This document shows positions 47,689-56,966 of a stretch of DNA of 64,000 nt, piece by piece. The notes under the pieces are model-generated. The model had not been told where the DNA came from. It did no database searches and saw only the letters and a list, made by a program, of their open reading frames with translations. Location: the NCBI RefSeq assembly GCF_008369445.1, contig NZ_VTWH01000002.1, positions 1-64,000 on the forward strand, written 5' to 3'. Origin of the DNA: Aureimonas fodinaquatilis. GTDB taxonomy: Bacteria > Pseudomonadota > Alphaproteobacteria > Rhizobiales > Rhizobiaceae. The position numbers and the translations under genes are program-made. Numbering within the stretch: the first letter of the stretch is position 1; each line of letters starts with the position of its first letter.

Positions 47689-47834
47689 TTGGACATTCGC
47701 GCGCAGGCGTAGCATATGCGCTTGAGTGCAACTGTCGTCGCATGCTCCGTGGATTGCTTCACCTCTTTATTTTGACGCAATTCCCGTCGTAATACCGCTA
47801 TACGCTGAGAGCGTTCAGTTGATCGGATGATCTT

Positions 47835-47910
47835 TTGAAACGCTCTGGCTCATTGCTTTGTCGCATTGACCTGCTGTTAAAGCGATTTTGCTTCAACAGG
47901 AAATGCTATA
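47835..47910. repeat. Dispersed palindromic intergenic repeat, copy 4
   Basis: TTGAAACGCTCTGG, TTTGTCGCATTGACCTGC, a partly eroded central palindrome and AGGAAATGCTATA. It lies between gatB and the NDUFA12 gene. Confidence 0.6.
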
Positions 47911-47945
47911 GGCTGAAATTGCTTCCGAGTGGCAGGAACAGGGTT

Positions 47946-48332
47946 ATGAAGTTTAAAGACTGGCTGGTGGAAATTTTTACCTGGTGGAACAGCCAGACCA
48001 TTGGCACCCGTTTCTACACGTGGCGTTTCGGCCAGCGTGTGGGCGAGGATGAGCGCGGCAATGTCTATTACCAAACAGCCGACGGCACCCGCCGCTGGGT
48101 CATTTACAACGGCCCTGCAGAGGCTTCCGCCATTGGCGCTGGCTGGCATGGCTGGATGCATCACCGCGTAGCCACGCCTCCCACAGCAGAGAACTACAAG
48201 CCTTATGAGTGGGAAAAGCCGCATCAGGAAAATCTGACCGGTACAGCCTTTGCCTACAGACCCAAAGGCTCCTTGCTCAATACAGCCGAACGCCCACGCG
48301 TCACCGGTGATTACGACGCCTGGAAGCCTTGA
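47946..48332 (+). CDS. NADH dehydrogenase accessory subunit, NDUFA12 family
   Basis: 128 residues. MKFKDWLVEIFTWWNSQTIGT, VGEDERGNVYYQ, RRWVIYNGPAEASAI, WHGWMHH and the PYEWEKPHQENLTGT stretch match the B17.2/NDUFA12 complex I subunit of alphaproteobacteria and mitochondria. ATG 47946 was chosen; the open frame begins at 47835 inside a repeat. The stop overlaps the next ATG (TGATG). Confidence 0.92.
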   Translation: MKFKDWLVEIFTWWNSQTIGTRFYTWRFGQRVGEDERGNVYYQTADGTRRWVIYNGPAEASAIGAGWHGWMHHRVATPPTAENYKPYEWEKPHQENLTGTAFAYRPKGSLLNTAERPRVTGDYDAWKP

Positions 48333-48739
48333 TGCGGTGCTTCAAAGGGGTTTTGGCGGGGTGTATGGCTGCAACAATGCTGGCGCTGATTGTGCCTGCG
48401 GATGCTGCGCGCATTGAAAACCGCTTTGCGGTGTTTTCCGGGCTGGACAAGATAACAGGGCGGATCACCAGCTTTGACGTTGCGATCAATGAGAGCTTCC
48501 AGTTTGGCACTTTGCAGGTAACGCCACGCATCTGCTACAGCCGTTCGCCCGACGAAGCCCCGAAAACCGACAGCTTTGTTGAGGTTAATGAGGTGACGCT
48601 GGACCGCCAGGTTCGCAGAATCTTTACGGGCTGGATGTTTGCGGATTCACCGGGTTTGAACGCAGTTGAGCACCCGGTCTACGATGTCTGGCTGAAGGAT
48701 TGCAGCACAGAATCCACGTCTTCAACGCCGCCGCAGTGA
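48332..48739 (+). CDS. DUF2155 domain-containing secreted protein
   Basis: 135 residues with a signal peptide (about 1-26, ending ADA). ITGRITSFDVAINESFQFGTLQVTPRICYSR and VYDVWLKDC match DUF2155, an alphaproteobacterial family with two conserved cysteines. Function unknown. The last 61 bases overlap the convergent aat gene. Confidence 0.85.
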   Translation: MRCFKGVLAGCMAATMLALIVPADAARIENRFAVFSGLDKITGRITSFDVAINESFQFGTLQVTPRICYSRSPDEAPKTDSFVEVNEVTLDRQVRRIFTGWMFADSPGLNAVEHPVYDVWLKDCSTESTSSTPPQ

Positions 48740-49341
48740 AAATCGCCATCCAGCTTCAGCGCCTTGCGCAAGAGCGAGTGGTAGCGCGCGCGTGAGATTT
48801 CAAACGCACCGAATCTTGTCAGATGGCTCGTGAGAAATTGCGTGTCCAACAGGCTGTAGCCGCCACGCAGCAAGCGGTGGCACAAATAGACCAGCGCAAT
48901 TTTGGATGCATCGGTGCGACGGGAAAACATGCTCTCGCCAAAAAATGCTCCGCCAAGGCTGATGCCGTAGAGGCCACCCACCAACTCACCTTCGTGCCAC
49001 GCTTCCACGGAATGGCCATAACCCATTTCAAACAGGCTGAGATAGAGATCGTGGATCTGGCCGTTGATCCAGGTTTCCTGCCGGCTTTGCGTTGTTTGCG
49101 CACATAATGTCAGGACCTGCTCAAAATTCGTGTCAAAGCGAATTTCAAACGGATTTTGCCGCATCGTGCGTGCAAGCCGACGGGGAACGTGAAACCTGTC
49201 AAACAATATGACGCCGCGATGCGTGGGGTCGATCCAGTGGACCGAATCCCCGGTCTGAGACTCTGCCATAGGAAATATTCCACAGGCATAGGCTTTCAGT
49301 AGCAACTCGGGTGTGACTGCATCGTCATCCGAGCTTGTCAT
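48679..49341 (-). CDS. aat: Leucyl/phenylalanyl-tRNA-protein transferase
   Basis: A 220-residue N-end-rule enzyme that adds Leu or Phe to proteins with N-terminal Arg or Lys. TPELLLKAYACGIFPMAE, WIDPTHRGVI, TWINGQIHDLYLSLFEMGYGHSVE, GGLYGISLGGAFFGESMFSR and LLDTQFLTSHLTRFGA are family blocks. It follows accC on the same strand. Confidence 0.95.
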   Translation of the reverse strand: MTSSDDDAVTPELLLKAYACGIFPMAESQTGDSVHWIDPTHRGVILFDRFHVPRRLARTMRQNPFEIRFDTNFEQVLTLCAQTTQSRQETWINGQIHDLYLSLFEMGYGHSVEAWHEGELVGGLYGISLGGAFFGESMFSRRTDASKIALVYLCHRLLRGGYSLLDTQFLTSHLTRFGAFEISRARYHSLLRKALKLDGDFHCGGVEDVDSVLQSFSQTS

Positions 49342-49347
49342 GGCTGT

Positions 49348-50700
49348 TCACGCTGCCGCGTTGGCGCTTTCCAGATATTTTTCCAGCCAGTGAATATCGT
49401 AATCACCGTTCTGAATATCCGGGTTTTCGATCAGGTTCTGGAACAAAGGCAGGGTTGTCTTGACGCCATCGACAATAATTTCGTCCAGCGCACGGCGCAG
49501 GCGCATCAGGCACTCATTGCGTGTGCGGCCATGCACAATCAGCTTGCCGATCAGGCTGTCATAAAAGGGCGGAATCGAATAGCCCTGATAAACGCCCGAA
49601 TCGATGCGAATGCCAAGGCCGCCCGGCGCATGGTAGTAGCTGATCTGGCCAGGTGAAGGGGCAAATGTGCGCGGATCCTCTGCGTTGATGCGGCACTCAA
49701 TCGCATGGCCGGAAAAGACCACCTGCGACTGGGTAAGGGAAAGCCCCTGACCGGCGGCAACCCGCAATTGCTCATGCACAAGATCAAGCCCGGTGATGGC
49801 TTCCGTTACCGGATGCTCCACCTGCAGGCGTGTGTTCATTTCAATGAAATAGAACTCACCGTTTTCATACAGAAACTCAATCGTGCCAGCGCCGCGATAT
49901 TTCATTTCGCGCATGGCCTTGGCGCAGATTTCGCCAATTCTTTCACGCTGCTCGTCGTTCAGCGCTGGCGAGCGGGCCTCTTCCCAGACTTTCTGGTGGC
50001 GGCGTTGCAAAGAGCAATCACGCTCGCCAAGGTGAATGGCATTGCCTTCACCATCGCCGAAGACCTGCACTTCGATATGGCGCGGCTTGGCGAGATATTT
50101 TTCCATGTAAACTGCGTCATCGCCAAAGGCTGCCGCGGCCTCCGAACGGGCCGTTGCCAGCGCCAATGGCAGTTCGGCAGCCGAAAGCGCAACCTTCATG
50201 CCACGCCCGCCACCGCCCGCAGAGGCTTTCACCAGCACCGGGTAGCCGATTTCCGCAGCAACTTTCAGCGCCTCGCCATCATCGGTTACCGCGCCGGCAG
50301 AACCTGGAACCACCGGAATACCCAGACGCTGGGCCGTGCGCTTGGCTTCGATCTTGTCGCCCATGGTGCGAATGGTGTCTGCACGCGGGCCGATGAAGGT
50401 GATGTTATGCGCTTCCAGAATGTCGGCGAAGCGGGCATTTTCTGACAGAAAGCCGTAGCCGGGATGCACGGCATCTGCGCCTGAAATTTCACAGGCAGCC
50501 AGAATTTGCGGAATGTTCAGATAGCTGTCGCGGGCAGGGGGCGGGCCGATACAAACACTTTCATCGGCCAGTCGCACATGCATTGCAGCGTTGTCGGCGG
50601 TGGAGTGAACAGCAACTGTTGGAATGCCGAGTTCCTTGCAGGCGCGCAAAACGCGCAACGCAATCTCGCCCCGATTGGCGATGAGAACCTTTTTGAACAT
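49348..50700 (-). CDS. accC: Acetyl-CoA carboxylase, biotin carboxylase subunit
   Basis: 450 residues. [21 protein letters not shown] is the standard start; the ATP-grasp glycine loop GGGGRGMKV and the active-site block [19 protein letters not shown] are present. ATG 50700 was chosen. It carboxylates biotin on AccB, the first step of fatty acid synthesis. Confidence 0.97.
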   Translation of the reverse strand: MFKKVLIANRGEIALRVLRACKELGIPTVAVHSTADNAAMHVRLADESVCIGPPPARDSYLNIPQILAACEISGADAVHPGYGFLSENARFADILEAHNITFIGPRADTIRTMGDKIEAKRTAQRLGIPVVPGSAGAVTDDGEALKVAAEIGYPVLVKASAGGGGRGMKVALSAAELPLALATARSEAAAAFGDDAVYMEKYLAKPRHIEVQVFGDGEGNAIHLGERDCSLQRRHQKVWEEARSPALNDEQRERIGEICAKAMREMKYRGAGTIEFLYENGEFYFIEMNTRLQVEHPVTEAITGLDLVHEQLRVAAGQGLSLTQSQVVFSGHAIECRINAEDPRTFAPSPGQISYYHAPGGLGIRIDSGVYQGYSIPPFYDSLIGKLIVHGRTRNECLMRLRRALDEIIVDGVKTTLPLFQNLIENPDIQNGDYDIHWLEKYLESANAAA

Positions 50701-50865
50701 AAACACCCTTCCCACCGATCAACGATCGTATTCCCGACTGCCAATTGTTGTCTGGCGCGAATGAACGGAGTGATTCTCATCTCCGCTACCGGGCCGCGCC
50801 CCACATAAAACCGTTCTACGTTTTGCCGACATTGCTTCAGAACGCTTTTACCGATCACTCGATGA

Positions 50866-50940
50866 TGCAAAGCGCCCCGGTGCATTGTTTGTCGCATCGT
50901 CCTGACGTTGAAGCGCAACCGCGTCAACGCAAAATGCTTT
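50866..50940. repeat. Dispersed palindromic intergenic repeat, copy 5
   Basis: GCAAAGCGCCCCGG, TTTGTCGCATCGTCCTG, a palindrome ACGTTGA/TCAACG and AAAATGCTTT. It lies between accC and accB, unusual because these genes are otherwise one operon. Confidence 0.6.
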
Positions 50941-51415
50941 ACCCAATGACGACAAGAGCCTCGCCATATTCCACCGGCTGGGAATTTTCAACGCAGATGC
51001 GTTTGACAACACCAGCGCGTGGCGCAGGTATCTGGTTCATGGTTTTCATCGCTTCAATGATCAGCAGCGTATCGCCTTCATTGACGCTTTGTCCCACTTC
51101 CACAAACGGCTTGGCACCGGGCGCGGAGCTCAGGTAAACCGTGCCAACCATAGGTGAGGGCACGCTGCCGGCTTCTGGTCCGCTGGCAGCAACGGGTGCA
51201 GCCGAAGGCGCTGCCATCGGGGCAGGCGCCGCAGGCGCGTATTGCGCCGGGAAAGTTGCTGCATAGCCGCCAGCCGCGACATATTCCTTCTGCCGTGAAA
51301 CGCGAATGCGAAGATCGCCCTGTTCCACTTCGATCTCTGTCAGATCCGTATCATTCAGAATATCGGCGAGTTCGCGAATGAGCGATCGATCGACGGCGTT
51401 GTCTTCTTTCGACAT
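50939..51415 (-). CDS. accB: Acetyl-CoA carboxylase, biotin carboxyl carrier protein
   Basis: 158 residues. A helical N-terminus is followed by an Ala/Pro-rich linker, then the biotinyl domain with lysine in [10 protein letters not shown] near residue 124. The accB-accC gap of 238 bases carries a repeat. Confidence 0.96.
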   Translation of the reverse strand: MSKEDNAVDRSLIRELADILNDTDLTEIEVEQGDLRIRVSRQKEYVAAGGYAATFPAQYAPAAPAPMAAPSAAPVAASGPEAGSVPSPMVGTVYLSSAPGAKPFVEVGQSVNEGDTLLIIEAMKTMNQIPAPRAGVVKRICVENSQPVEYGEALVVIG

Positions 51416-51507
51416 TTCTTATCCTTGCAAACCACGGGCAAATGCGTTGCAGCCCTATAGCCGCTTGTGAGCGTTACGGAAAGTGTAAGCGCCCACAAAC
51501 TTGCCGA

Positions 51508-52263
51508 TCAAGAGCAGGTTGCACTTCCGCACTGGCGCACATTGGCGATTTTAGCGGCGAGTTCATCTGCGCCAACAGCGCCAATGACGACCTCGTCGCC
51601 GACTACATATGACGGGGTTCCGGTGATTTGCAACGTCATGGCGTGCAAAGATACGGCCCGAAGCTCCGTATCAATCTCCCGGTTTTGCATGGCTGCGCGA
51701 ATATCGGCCTCAGATGCGCCCAGTTCCCTGGCCACTTCCAGTGCCCGCTCTTCATTTCCGGGGGTGCGCGACATCAAAAGTTTCGAATGAAACTCGCCGT
51801 AACGCTCTGGCATGATTTCGCGGAAAGCAAGGCTGACACGGCTTGCCGCCGCTGAATCGGGCCCAAGAACCGGTGCTTCTTTCAACACAACGCGCAAATT
51901 CGGGTCGGAATCAATCAGCGCCAGCATGTCGGCATGGGCGCGTTTGCAGTAGCCACAATTGTAATCAAAAAACTCGACGATCGTAACATCGCCTTCCGGG
52001 TTGCCCAGCTCAGCTCCCTTTGCGGTCTGGAACAGGGTTTCTCCCGCCATGGCAATCGCAGCTTTCTGCCCTTCGCGCTGTTCGGCAGTGCGCTTTGCTT
52101 CCAGCGCCGTCATGGCTTCTACCAGCACTTCCGGCTGCGCAATCAGGTAGTTGCGAATGATCTCTTCGATCTCGGTCTTCTGCGAATCATCGAAATTTTG
52201 TGCCAGCGCCGGGGAAAGCGGCGATAGCAAAAGGGCCATGGCCAGTGAAAGTTGCAGCTTCAA
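51508..52263 (-). CDS. DsbA family thiol-disulfide protein
   Basis: 251 residues with a signal peptide (about 1-21, ending ALA). The active site is FFDYNCGYCKRAH; a second pair of cysteines lies at the very end (CGSATC). GTPSYVVGDEVVIGAVGADELA carries the cis-proline loop. It is likely a periplasmic oxidoreductase of the DsbA/Com1-like branch. Confidence 0.88.
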   Translation of the reverse strand: MKLQLSLAMALLLSPLSPALAQNFDDSQKTEIEEIIRNYLIAQPEVLVEAMTALEAKRTAEQREGQKAAIAMAGETLFQTAKGAELGNPEGDVTIVEFFDYNCGYCKRAHADMLALIDSDPNLRVVLKEAPVLGPDSAAASRVSLAFREIMPERYGEFHSKLLMSRTPGNEERALEVARELGASEADIRAAMQNREIDTELRAVSLHAMTLQITGTPSYVVGDEVVIGAVGADELAAKIANVRQCGSATCS

Positions 52264-52291
52264 AGCCTGTTTCCTTAATCCGCAATCCGCG

Positions 52292-53674
52292 TCAGCGGGT
52301 GGTTATAATGTCGTTGGCCTGTTGCCAGGATGGAGTTCCGGGGCGGAATTTCTGTTGTGCCCTTGCGGCAAAAACCTTCGCTTCCCTGAAATTGCCCGCC
52401 TGCCAGTAGCCCTCTGCCGTGGCCAGCTCTGCCGAGCCGACTTCGCCGATATTGCCATAAGCCATCGCCAGAAAGCGATACGCGTTATAGTTGTTCGGCT
52501 CAATGTCCAGGCCTTTGCGAATTTGCGCAATCGCTTCCTTCATGAGCGCCGGGTTGCCGGTGGTTACCAACGCCTGGCCGATGGATGCCTGCAAAAGGCC
52601 GGATCGGGAGGGCGACAACTGCACCGCGCGTTTGAAGGCAGCAGCAGCTTCCTGGCCGCGGCCTCTTTCCATCAGAATTTCGCCTTTAACTTCATGAAAC
52701 CATGGCGTGTTGGGGCTGGATGCGATCAGACGGTCTATTTTCTGCAGCGCCGCACTGGGCGAGCCGGAAAGCTGAGTGGCAATGGCATCTCCATACAGCG
52801 CGGGCTGGCTGTGCAGGTCTTTGCCGAATGTCTGCCGCACCATATTGGCCCCACCGTTGTACGCAGCAATTTTTGCCCGTGCCAGGTCGTGGCGCAGTTG
52901 CAGCTCCGGCGGATCCTTACGGTCGAAATAGGGGCTTTCACGCGCCGCTGTCTGCAAAAAGCCGATGCGGTCCTGAGGAGCCGGGTGAGAGCTGAAATAG
53001 CGGTCGGTGCCGCGGCCGGAAAGAATATTGTTGCGCAACAGGCCTTCAAAGCTTTCCAGCATGCCCCTTGGCGACTGGCCAGTCTTGTTCAGATAGGTCA
53101 ATGCCGAACGATCGGCAGTTATTTCCTCTGTGCGCTGATAGGCCATCAGACTGCGCCGGGCCACGCCACCGCCGCTCATCATGATGCCGCTGCCAACGCC
53201 TGCGGCCTCGCGCGAGTTGCCGGCGGCACCTGCGGCGGCCATGCCGGCGCCCAACAAGCTGGCAACAACGGCGATAACCTGCGCCCGCGCCATCTGATCG
53301 CGCAGCCTTTCCTGATGGCCACCAGCCAGATGGCCGATTTCGTGCGCCAGAACGCCGATGGTTTCATTGGGCGTTTCGGAATTGAGAATGGTGCCGGTGT
53401 TGATGAAAATGCGTTGTCCGGCCACAAAAGCGTTGAACGTCAGCTCGTTGACCAGGATAATTTCCACCCGGTTGGCAGAAAGGCCCGCTGCCTTGAGCAG
53501 GGGGGCCGAATAATCCTTGATCAGCCCCTCTATCTGCGCATCACGCACGACGGGCAGACGCGGCCTGCCGGATTGCGCTTCAGCCACCTGTGCCATCATT
53601 GGCGAAAACGCTGTGGTCAGAGCAACAGCGGATATCAGGGTCGCACGCCATATGCGGCGAAGATTTCTTTTCAT
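52292..53674 (-). CDS. M48 family metalloprotease with TPR region (BepA-like)
   Basis: 460 residues with a signal peptide ending AEA. The zinc motif is IGVLAHEIGHLAGGHQE, with the third ligand in the downstream EEITADRSALTYL glutamate. A TPR-like helical half follows from about residue 270. BepA-type proteases act on outer-membrane protein assembly. ATG 53674 was chosen; the frame extends to 53833 without family similarity. Confidence 0.9.
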   Translation of the reverse strand: MKRNLRRIWRATLISAVALTTAFSPMMAQVAEAQSGRPRLPVVRDAQIEGLIKDYSAPLLKAAGLSANRVEIILVNELTFNAFVAGQRIFINTGTILNSETPNETIGVLAHEIGHLAGGHQERLRDQMARAQVIAVVASLLGAGMAAAGAAGNSREAAGVGSGIMMSGGGVARRSLMAYQRTEEITADRSALTYLNKTGQSPRGMLESFEGLLRNNILSGRGTDRYFSSHPAPQDRIGFLQTAARESPYFDRKDPPELQLRHDLARAKIAAYNGGANMVRQTFGKDLHSQPALYGDAIATQLSGSPSAALQKIDRLIASSPNTPWFHEVKGEILMERGRGQEAAAAFKRAVQLSPSRSGLLQASIGQALVTTGNPALMKEAIAQIRKGLDIEPNNYNAYRFLAMAYGNIGEVGSAELATAEGYWQAGNFREAKVFAARAQQKFRPGTPSWQQANDIITTR

Positions 53675-53751
53675 GTTAAATCCTGCCCCCAAGATTCGAT
53701 TCGTGCCGGATAGGTTTGTCTTTTCTTGTCTGGTGATTATGAGGCTTTTTA

Positions 53752-54921
53752 ATGCTTGTGCTACCCGAACTTCGGCCTTCTGAAAGATCTGGCGTTGCGC
53801 CCTTTCATGCAATGGATGTGCTGGCGGATGCAAACCGCCTGAAAGCCAAGGGCGTACCGGTTATTTCGCTGGCATTGGGCCAGCCGGGCGCACCGGCTTC
53901 CAGCCACTCGCTGAAAGCGGCGCGCGACATGCTGGAACATGGCGTTGTTTCCTACACTGATGCGATGGGCATCTCGCCATTGCGCCATAAAATTGCCGGG
54001 CATTATCGCTCTGCTTATGGCATTGTGGTGGACCCCGCTCAGGTCATGGTAACCACTGGCTCGTCAGCCGGGTTCAATCTGGCATTTCTGGTCGGGTTTG
54101 ACGCCGGTGCCCGCATTGCAATTGCCGCTCCGGGCTATCCGGCCTATCGCAACATCATGAAGGCCATGGGGCTGGTGCCGGTGGAAATTGACACCGGTCC
54201 AGAGGATAACTACGTGCTGACCGCCGAGCGGCTGGCGCATGAACATGCAAAGCAGCCCTTGCAGGGCGTGCTCATTGCCAGCCCGGCCAATCCCACCGGC
54301 ACGGTAACTCCGCGTGACGAGCTGGAGCGTCTGGTGCAGTTTGCCGACCGCGAAGGGCTTTTGTTCATCTCGGACGAGATCTACCATGGGCTTGTTTACG
54401 GCGAAGCGGCCGCTTCGGCGCTGGAGTTTTCCGATCGACCTTTGGTCATCAACTCCTTTTCCAAATATTATTGCATGACAGGCTGGCGGGTGGGCTGGCT
54501 GGTCTTGCCAAAGGCGCTGACCCGCGCCACCGAACGCGTGGCGCAAAGCCTGTATATTTCCGCACCGGAGCTGTCGCAGGTGGCGGCACAGGCTGCGTTC
54601 GATGCCAAGCAGGAGCTGGATGGCGTGCGTGCGGGCTATGAAATCAATCGCGCGGCGATGATCGAGCGTTTGCCCCGGCTCGGCTTTTCAGGAATCGCGC
54701 CCATTGATGGCGCGTTCTATACATATGCCAAACTGCCGGAAGGTTATGGCACAGCCAGTGAATTTGCGCGCCGGGTGTTGCACGAGGCTCATGTCGCCAT
54801 AACACCCGGGCTGGATTTTGATTTGTTGCACGGCGAAACGACAGTGCGTCTGTCTTATGCCGGAAGTCCCGCATCCATTGCCGAGGCGCTGGACAGGATC
54901 GCGGCGTTTCTCAGAGCCTAA
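53752..54921 (+). CDS. Class I/II pyridoxal-phosphate aminotransferase
   Basis: 389 residues. VTTGSSAGFNLAF, PANPTGT, FISDEIYHGLVY and the PLP lysine in SFSKYYCMTGWRVGW are the fold-type I aminotransferase motifs. It resembles aspartate/aromatic-type enzymes annotated in rhizobia, but substrate is undecided. It overlaps the convergent amidohydrolase by 4 bases. Confidence 0.88.
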   Translation: MLVLPELRPSERSGVAPFHAMDVLADANRLKAKGVPVISLALGQPGAPASSHSLKAARDMLEHGVVSYTDAMGISPLRHKIAGHYRSAYGIVVDPAQVMVTTGSSAGFNLAFLVGFDAGARIAIAAPGYPAYRNIMKAMGLVPVEIDTGPEDNYVLTAERLAHEHAKQPLQGVLIASPANPTGTVTPRDELERLVQFADREGLLFISDEIYHGLVYGEAAASALEFSDRPLVINSFSKYYCMTGWRVGWLVLPKALTRATERVAQSLYISAPELSQVAAQAAFDAKQELDGVRAGYEINRAAMIERLPRLGFSGIAPIDGAFYTYAKLPEGYGTASEFARRVLHEAHVAITPGLDFDLLHGETTVRLSYAGSPASIAEALDRIAAFLRA

Positions 54922-55979
54922 ACCAGTTCCAGCCGGTAAAAATCGACCGCGCTCTGAAAAAACAGCCGGTCCTTCTCATCGGCGGAACAGCCATTTGTCA
55001 GAAGTTTGAAGCTGTTCCACAGAACGGTATAGCTGACAGACTGTTTTTCGACCGGGAAATTGCTTTCAAACATGCAGCGGTCTGCGCCGAACAATTCGAT
55101 ACAGGTTTCAACATAGGGCTTCCACAGGGCCGCAAGTTCTTGTGATCTGGCAGGGGCAGGGCGGTTGCGCAGGTTGAACCCGCTGCGCGCATTGCTCATG
55201 CCGCCAATTTTGACAAAGACATTCGGGCAGGTGGCAAGCTCCTGCATGGCGCTGCGCCACAAATCAAAGCTTTCCTGACGCCGCCCGTCATATGGTCCGG
55301 CACCGAATATGCCGCCAATATGGTTGAGAACAATTCTCACTGTGGGAAATGCGCGGGCCAGTGCGGTCACTTCAGGTATTTGCGTTGGCAGCGCCGTCGC
55401 ATCATAGGTGAGATCGCGGTCGGCCAGACACCGGAAACCGGCGCGGAATGCGTCTGAGCCGAGCACGCCGGGCTCTATCTCCAGATCAGGAAAGCCGAGT
55501 GCCGCGTCTTCATGGTAGAATGTGAGATTGCGAATGCCGCGAACCCGGCGATATGCACAATGCATATCCAGAATCTCGCCCACAGCATCGCCAAGCGAAA
55601 GATTGGCAAAGGCAACTAGTCCGGCAGAGATATTGGCAGGAGAATAGGCGCGGCTGCGAGCCATAGCGGCCATGCCGTTCAGAAACTCGGTTTCACCCAG
55701 AGATTCCAGCTCTTTCGGGCCATCGGCGCGGTACATTGTGCCGGGTGTAAGGCCGGGGCGCAAAAACGCCCCGGCCTCTACAGTAACAGAGGCGCAGACA
55801 TTGTGGCCCGTGGCCAGGTCGGCTGCAAACTCGTCAAACAAGTATCTGAAATTACCGGAACCCGGCACGGGCCGGTCCCAGTAATGATGATGGGCATCGC
55901 AAATGCGCTGTTGCGGATCCAGTGCATCTTCATGCGTTCTGGCCAGCCATTCGGAATCCGGCAGTCCAACTCCAGCCAT
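54918..55979 (-). CDS. Amidohydrolase family protein (COG3618-type, lactonase-like)
   Basis: 353 residues. The metal motif is ICDAHHHYWDRP near the N-terminus; IVLNHIGGIFG and RCMFESNFPVEKQS carry later histidine and acidic ligands. This is the Amidohydrolase_2 branch that includes sugar lactonases and 2-pyrone-dicarboxylate lactonase. It is third in a minus-strand unit behind an enolase-superfamily enzyme and a NanA-like aldolase. A lactonase role is an inference from the neighbours. ATG 55979 was chosen over 56000. Confidence 0.82.
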   Translation of the reverse strand: MAGVGLPDSEWLARTHEDALDPQQRICDAHHHYWDRPVPGSGNFRYLFDEFAADLATGHNVCASVTVEAGAFLRPGLTPGTMYRADGPKELESLGETEFLNGMAAMARSRAYSPANISAGLVAFANLSLGDAVGEILDMHCAYRRVRGIRNLTFYHEDAALGFPDLEIEPGVLGSDAFRAGFRCLADRDLTYDATALPTQIPEVTALARAFPTVRIVLNHIGGIFGAGPYDGRRQESFDLWRSAMQELATCPNVFVKIGGMSNARSGFNLRNRPAPARSQELAALWKPYVETCIELFGADRCMFESNFPVEKQSVSYTVLWNSFKLLTNGCSADEKDRLFFQSAVDFYRLELV

Positions 55980-56063
55980 GTCCAGCCCGCTCCGTGGCAA
56001 TGAAAGCGCATAACATTCGCATCAGTTTCTGCCGGGCACCGGCAGGGCGAATTGCCTTGAAAA

Positions 56064-56960
56064 TCAGCTCTGGCGCAGTTCAGCAGCTATCGCGTCGAGT
56101 GTGGTGAAGGATGTGCCTTGCAAAGTTTCCAGCGGGTCACGGCAAACCGGTGTCTGAATGATACCCATTCGATACAGAACATATTTCAGTGCCGGAAAAA
56201 CGCCTGGCTGTATCAAGGCATCAATGACCTTGTTGCAGCGCCCCTGCATGTCCAGCGCGCCAGCCATGTCACCCGATTCAAACATCTGCCGCATGGCAAG
56301 GTAACGACCGCCCATGATGTTGTAAGTGCTGCCAATGCCGCCATTGGCACCTGAGGCCATGCCGGCCAGCAGCATTTCATCATAGCCGTTCAGCAAAAGT
56401 AGGTCAGGGTAAAGGCGGTGAAGCTGTTCCATCTGGTACATGTCTTTGGCGGTTTGTTTGACACCAATGACACCGGGAATTTCCAGGAGGCTGGCCAAGT
56501 CTTCCAGCGTGAAGTTCACGCCGCTCATCGCCGGTACATTGTAAACCACCAGCGGCACGCCGTCTGCGGCCGAAACAATGTCTTGATAGTAGCGGCTGAT
56601 ATTGGCCTTGGAATGGCTGAAGTAAATCGGCGGAATGGCCGATACCGCATCATAGCCAAGCGCCTTGCAGGTGTTGGCCAGAGCCTGACATTCGCGGGTC
56701 GCCATCGCACCCACCTGTCCCATCAGAACAACGCGGCCGTTGTTTTCCTCTGCTACCGTTTCGAAAACCCGTTGCCGCTCTTCCTGCGTGTGCAGCAGAG
56801 CTTCGCCTGTGGAGCCACCAACGTATAATCCGTCTACGCCCTGTCCGATGACGAAATTGACCAGCCGGCGCAGATCGCCATGGTCGATTTCACCATCTGA
56901 AGTGTACGGTGTCATCAAGGCAGCATGCAGGCCACGTAGCCCGCGGGGGGAAGTCGTCAT
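56064..56960 (-). CDS. nanA: N-acetylneuraminate-lyase-like aldolase
   Basis: 298 residues of the DapA fold that match NanA over most of their length. GGSTGEA is at 48-54, catalytic Tyr 140 is in YNVPAMSGV and Schiff-base Lys 168 is in GVKQT. T170, D194-E195 (NGYDEM) and S211 (GIGSTYN) correspond to the sugar side-chain contacts of E. coli NanA. It probably cleaves sialic acid or a related 2-keto-3-deoxy sugar acid to pyruvate. No NanE, NanK or NagB gene is in view, so another keto-deoxy acid is a real possibility. Confidence 0.85.
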   Translation of the reverse strand: MTTSPRGLRGLHAALMTPYTSDGEIDHGDLRRLVNFVIGQGVDGLYVGGSTGEALLHTQEERQRVFETVAEENNGRVVLMGQVGAMATRECQALANTCKALGYDAVSAIPPIYFSHSKANISRYYQDIVSAADGVPLVVYNVPAMSGVNFTLEDLASLLEIPGVIGVKQTAKDMYQMEQLHRLYPDLLLLNGYDEMLLAGMASGANGGIGSTYNIMGGRYLAMRQMFESGDMAGALDMQGRCNKVIDALIQPGVFPALKYVLYRMGIIQTPVCRDPLETLQGTSFTTLDAIAAELRQS

Positions 56961-56966
56961 CAGTGT

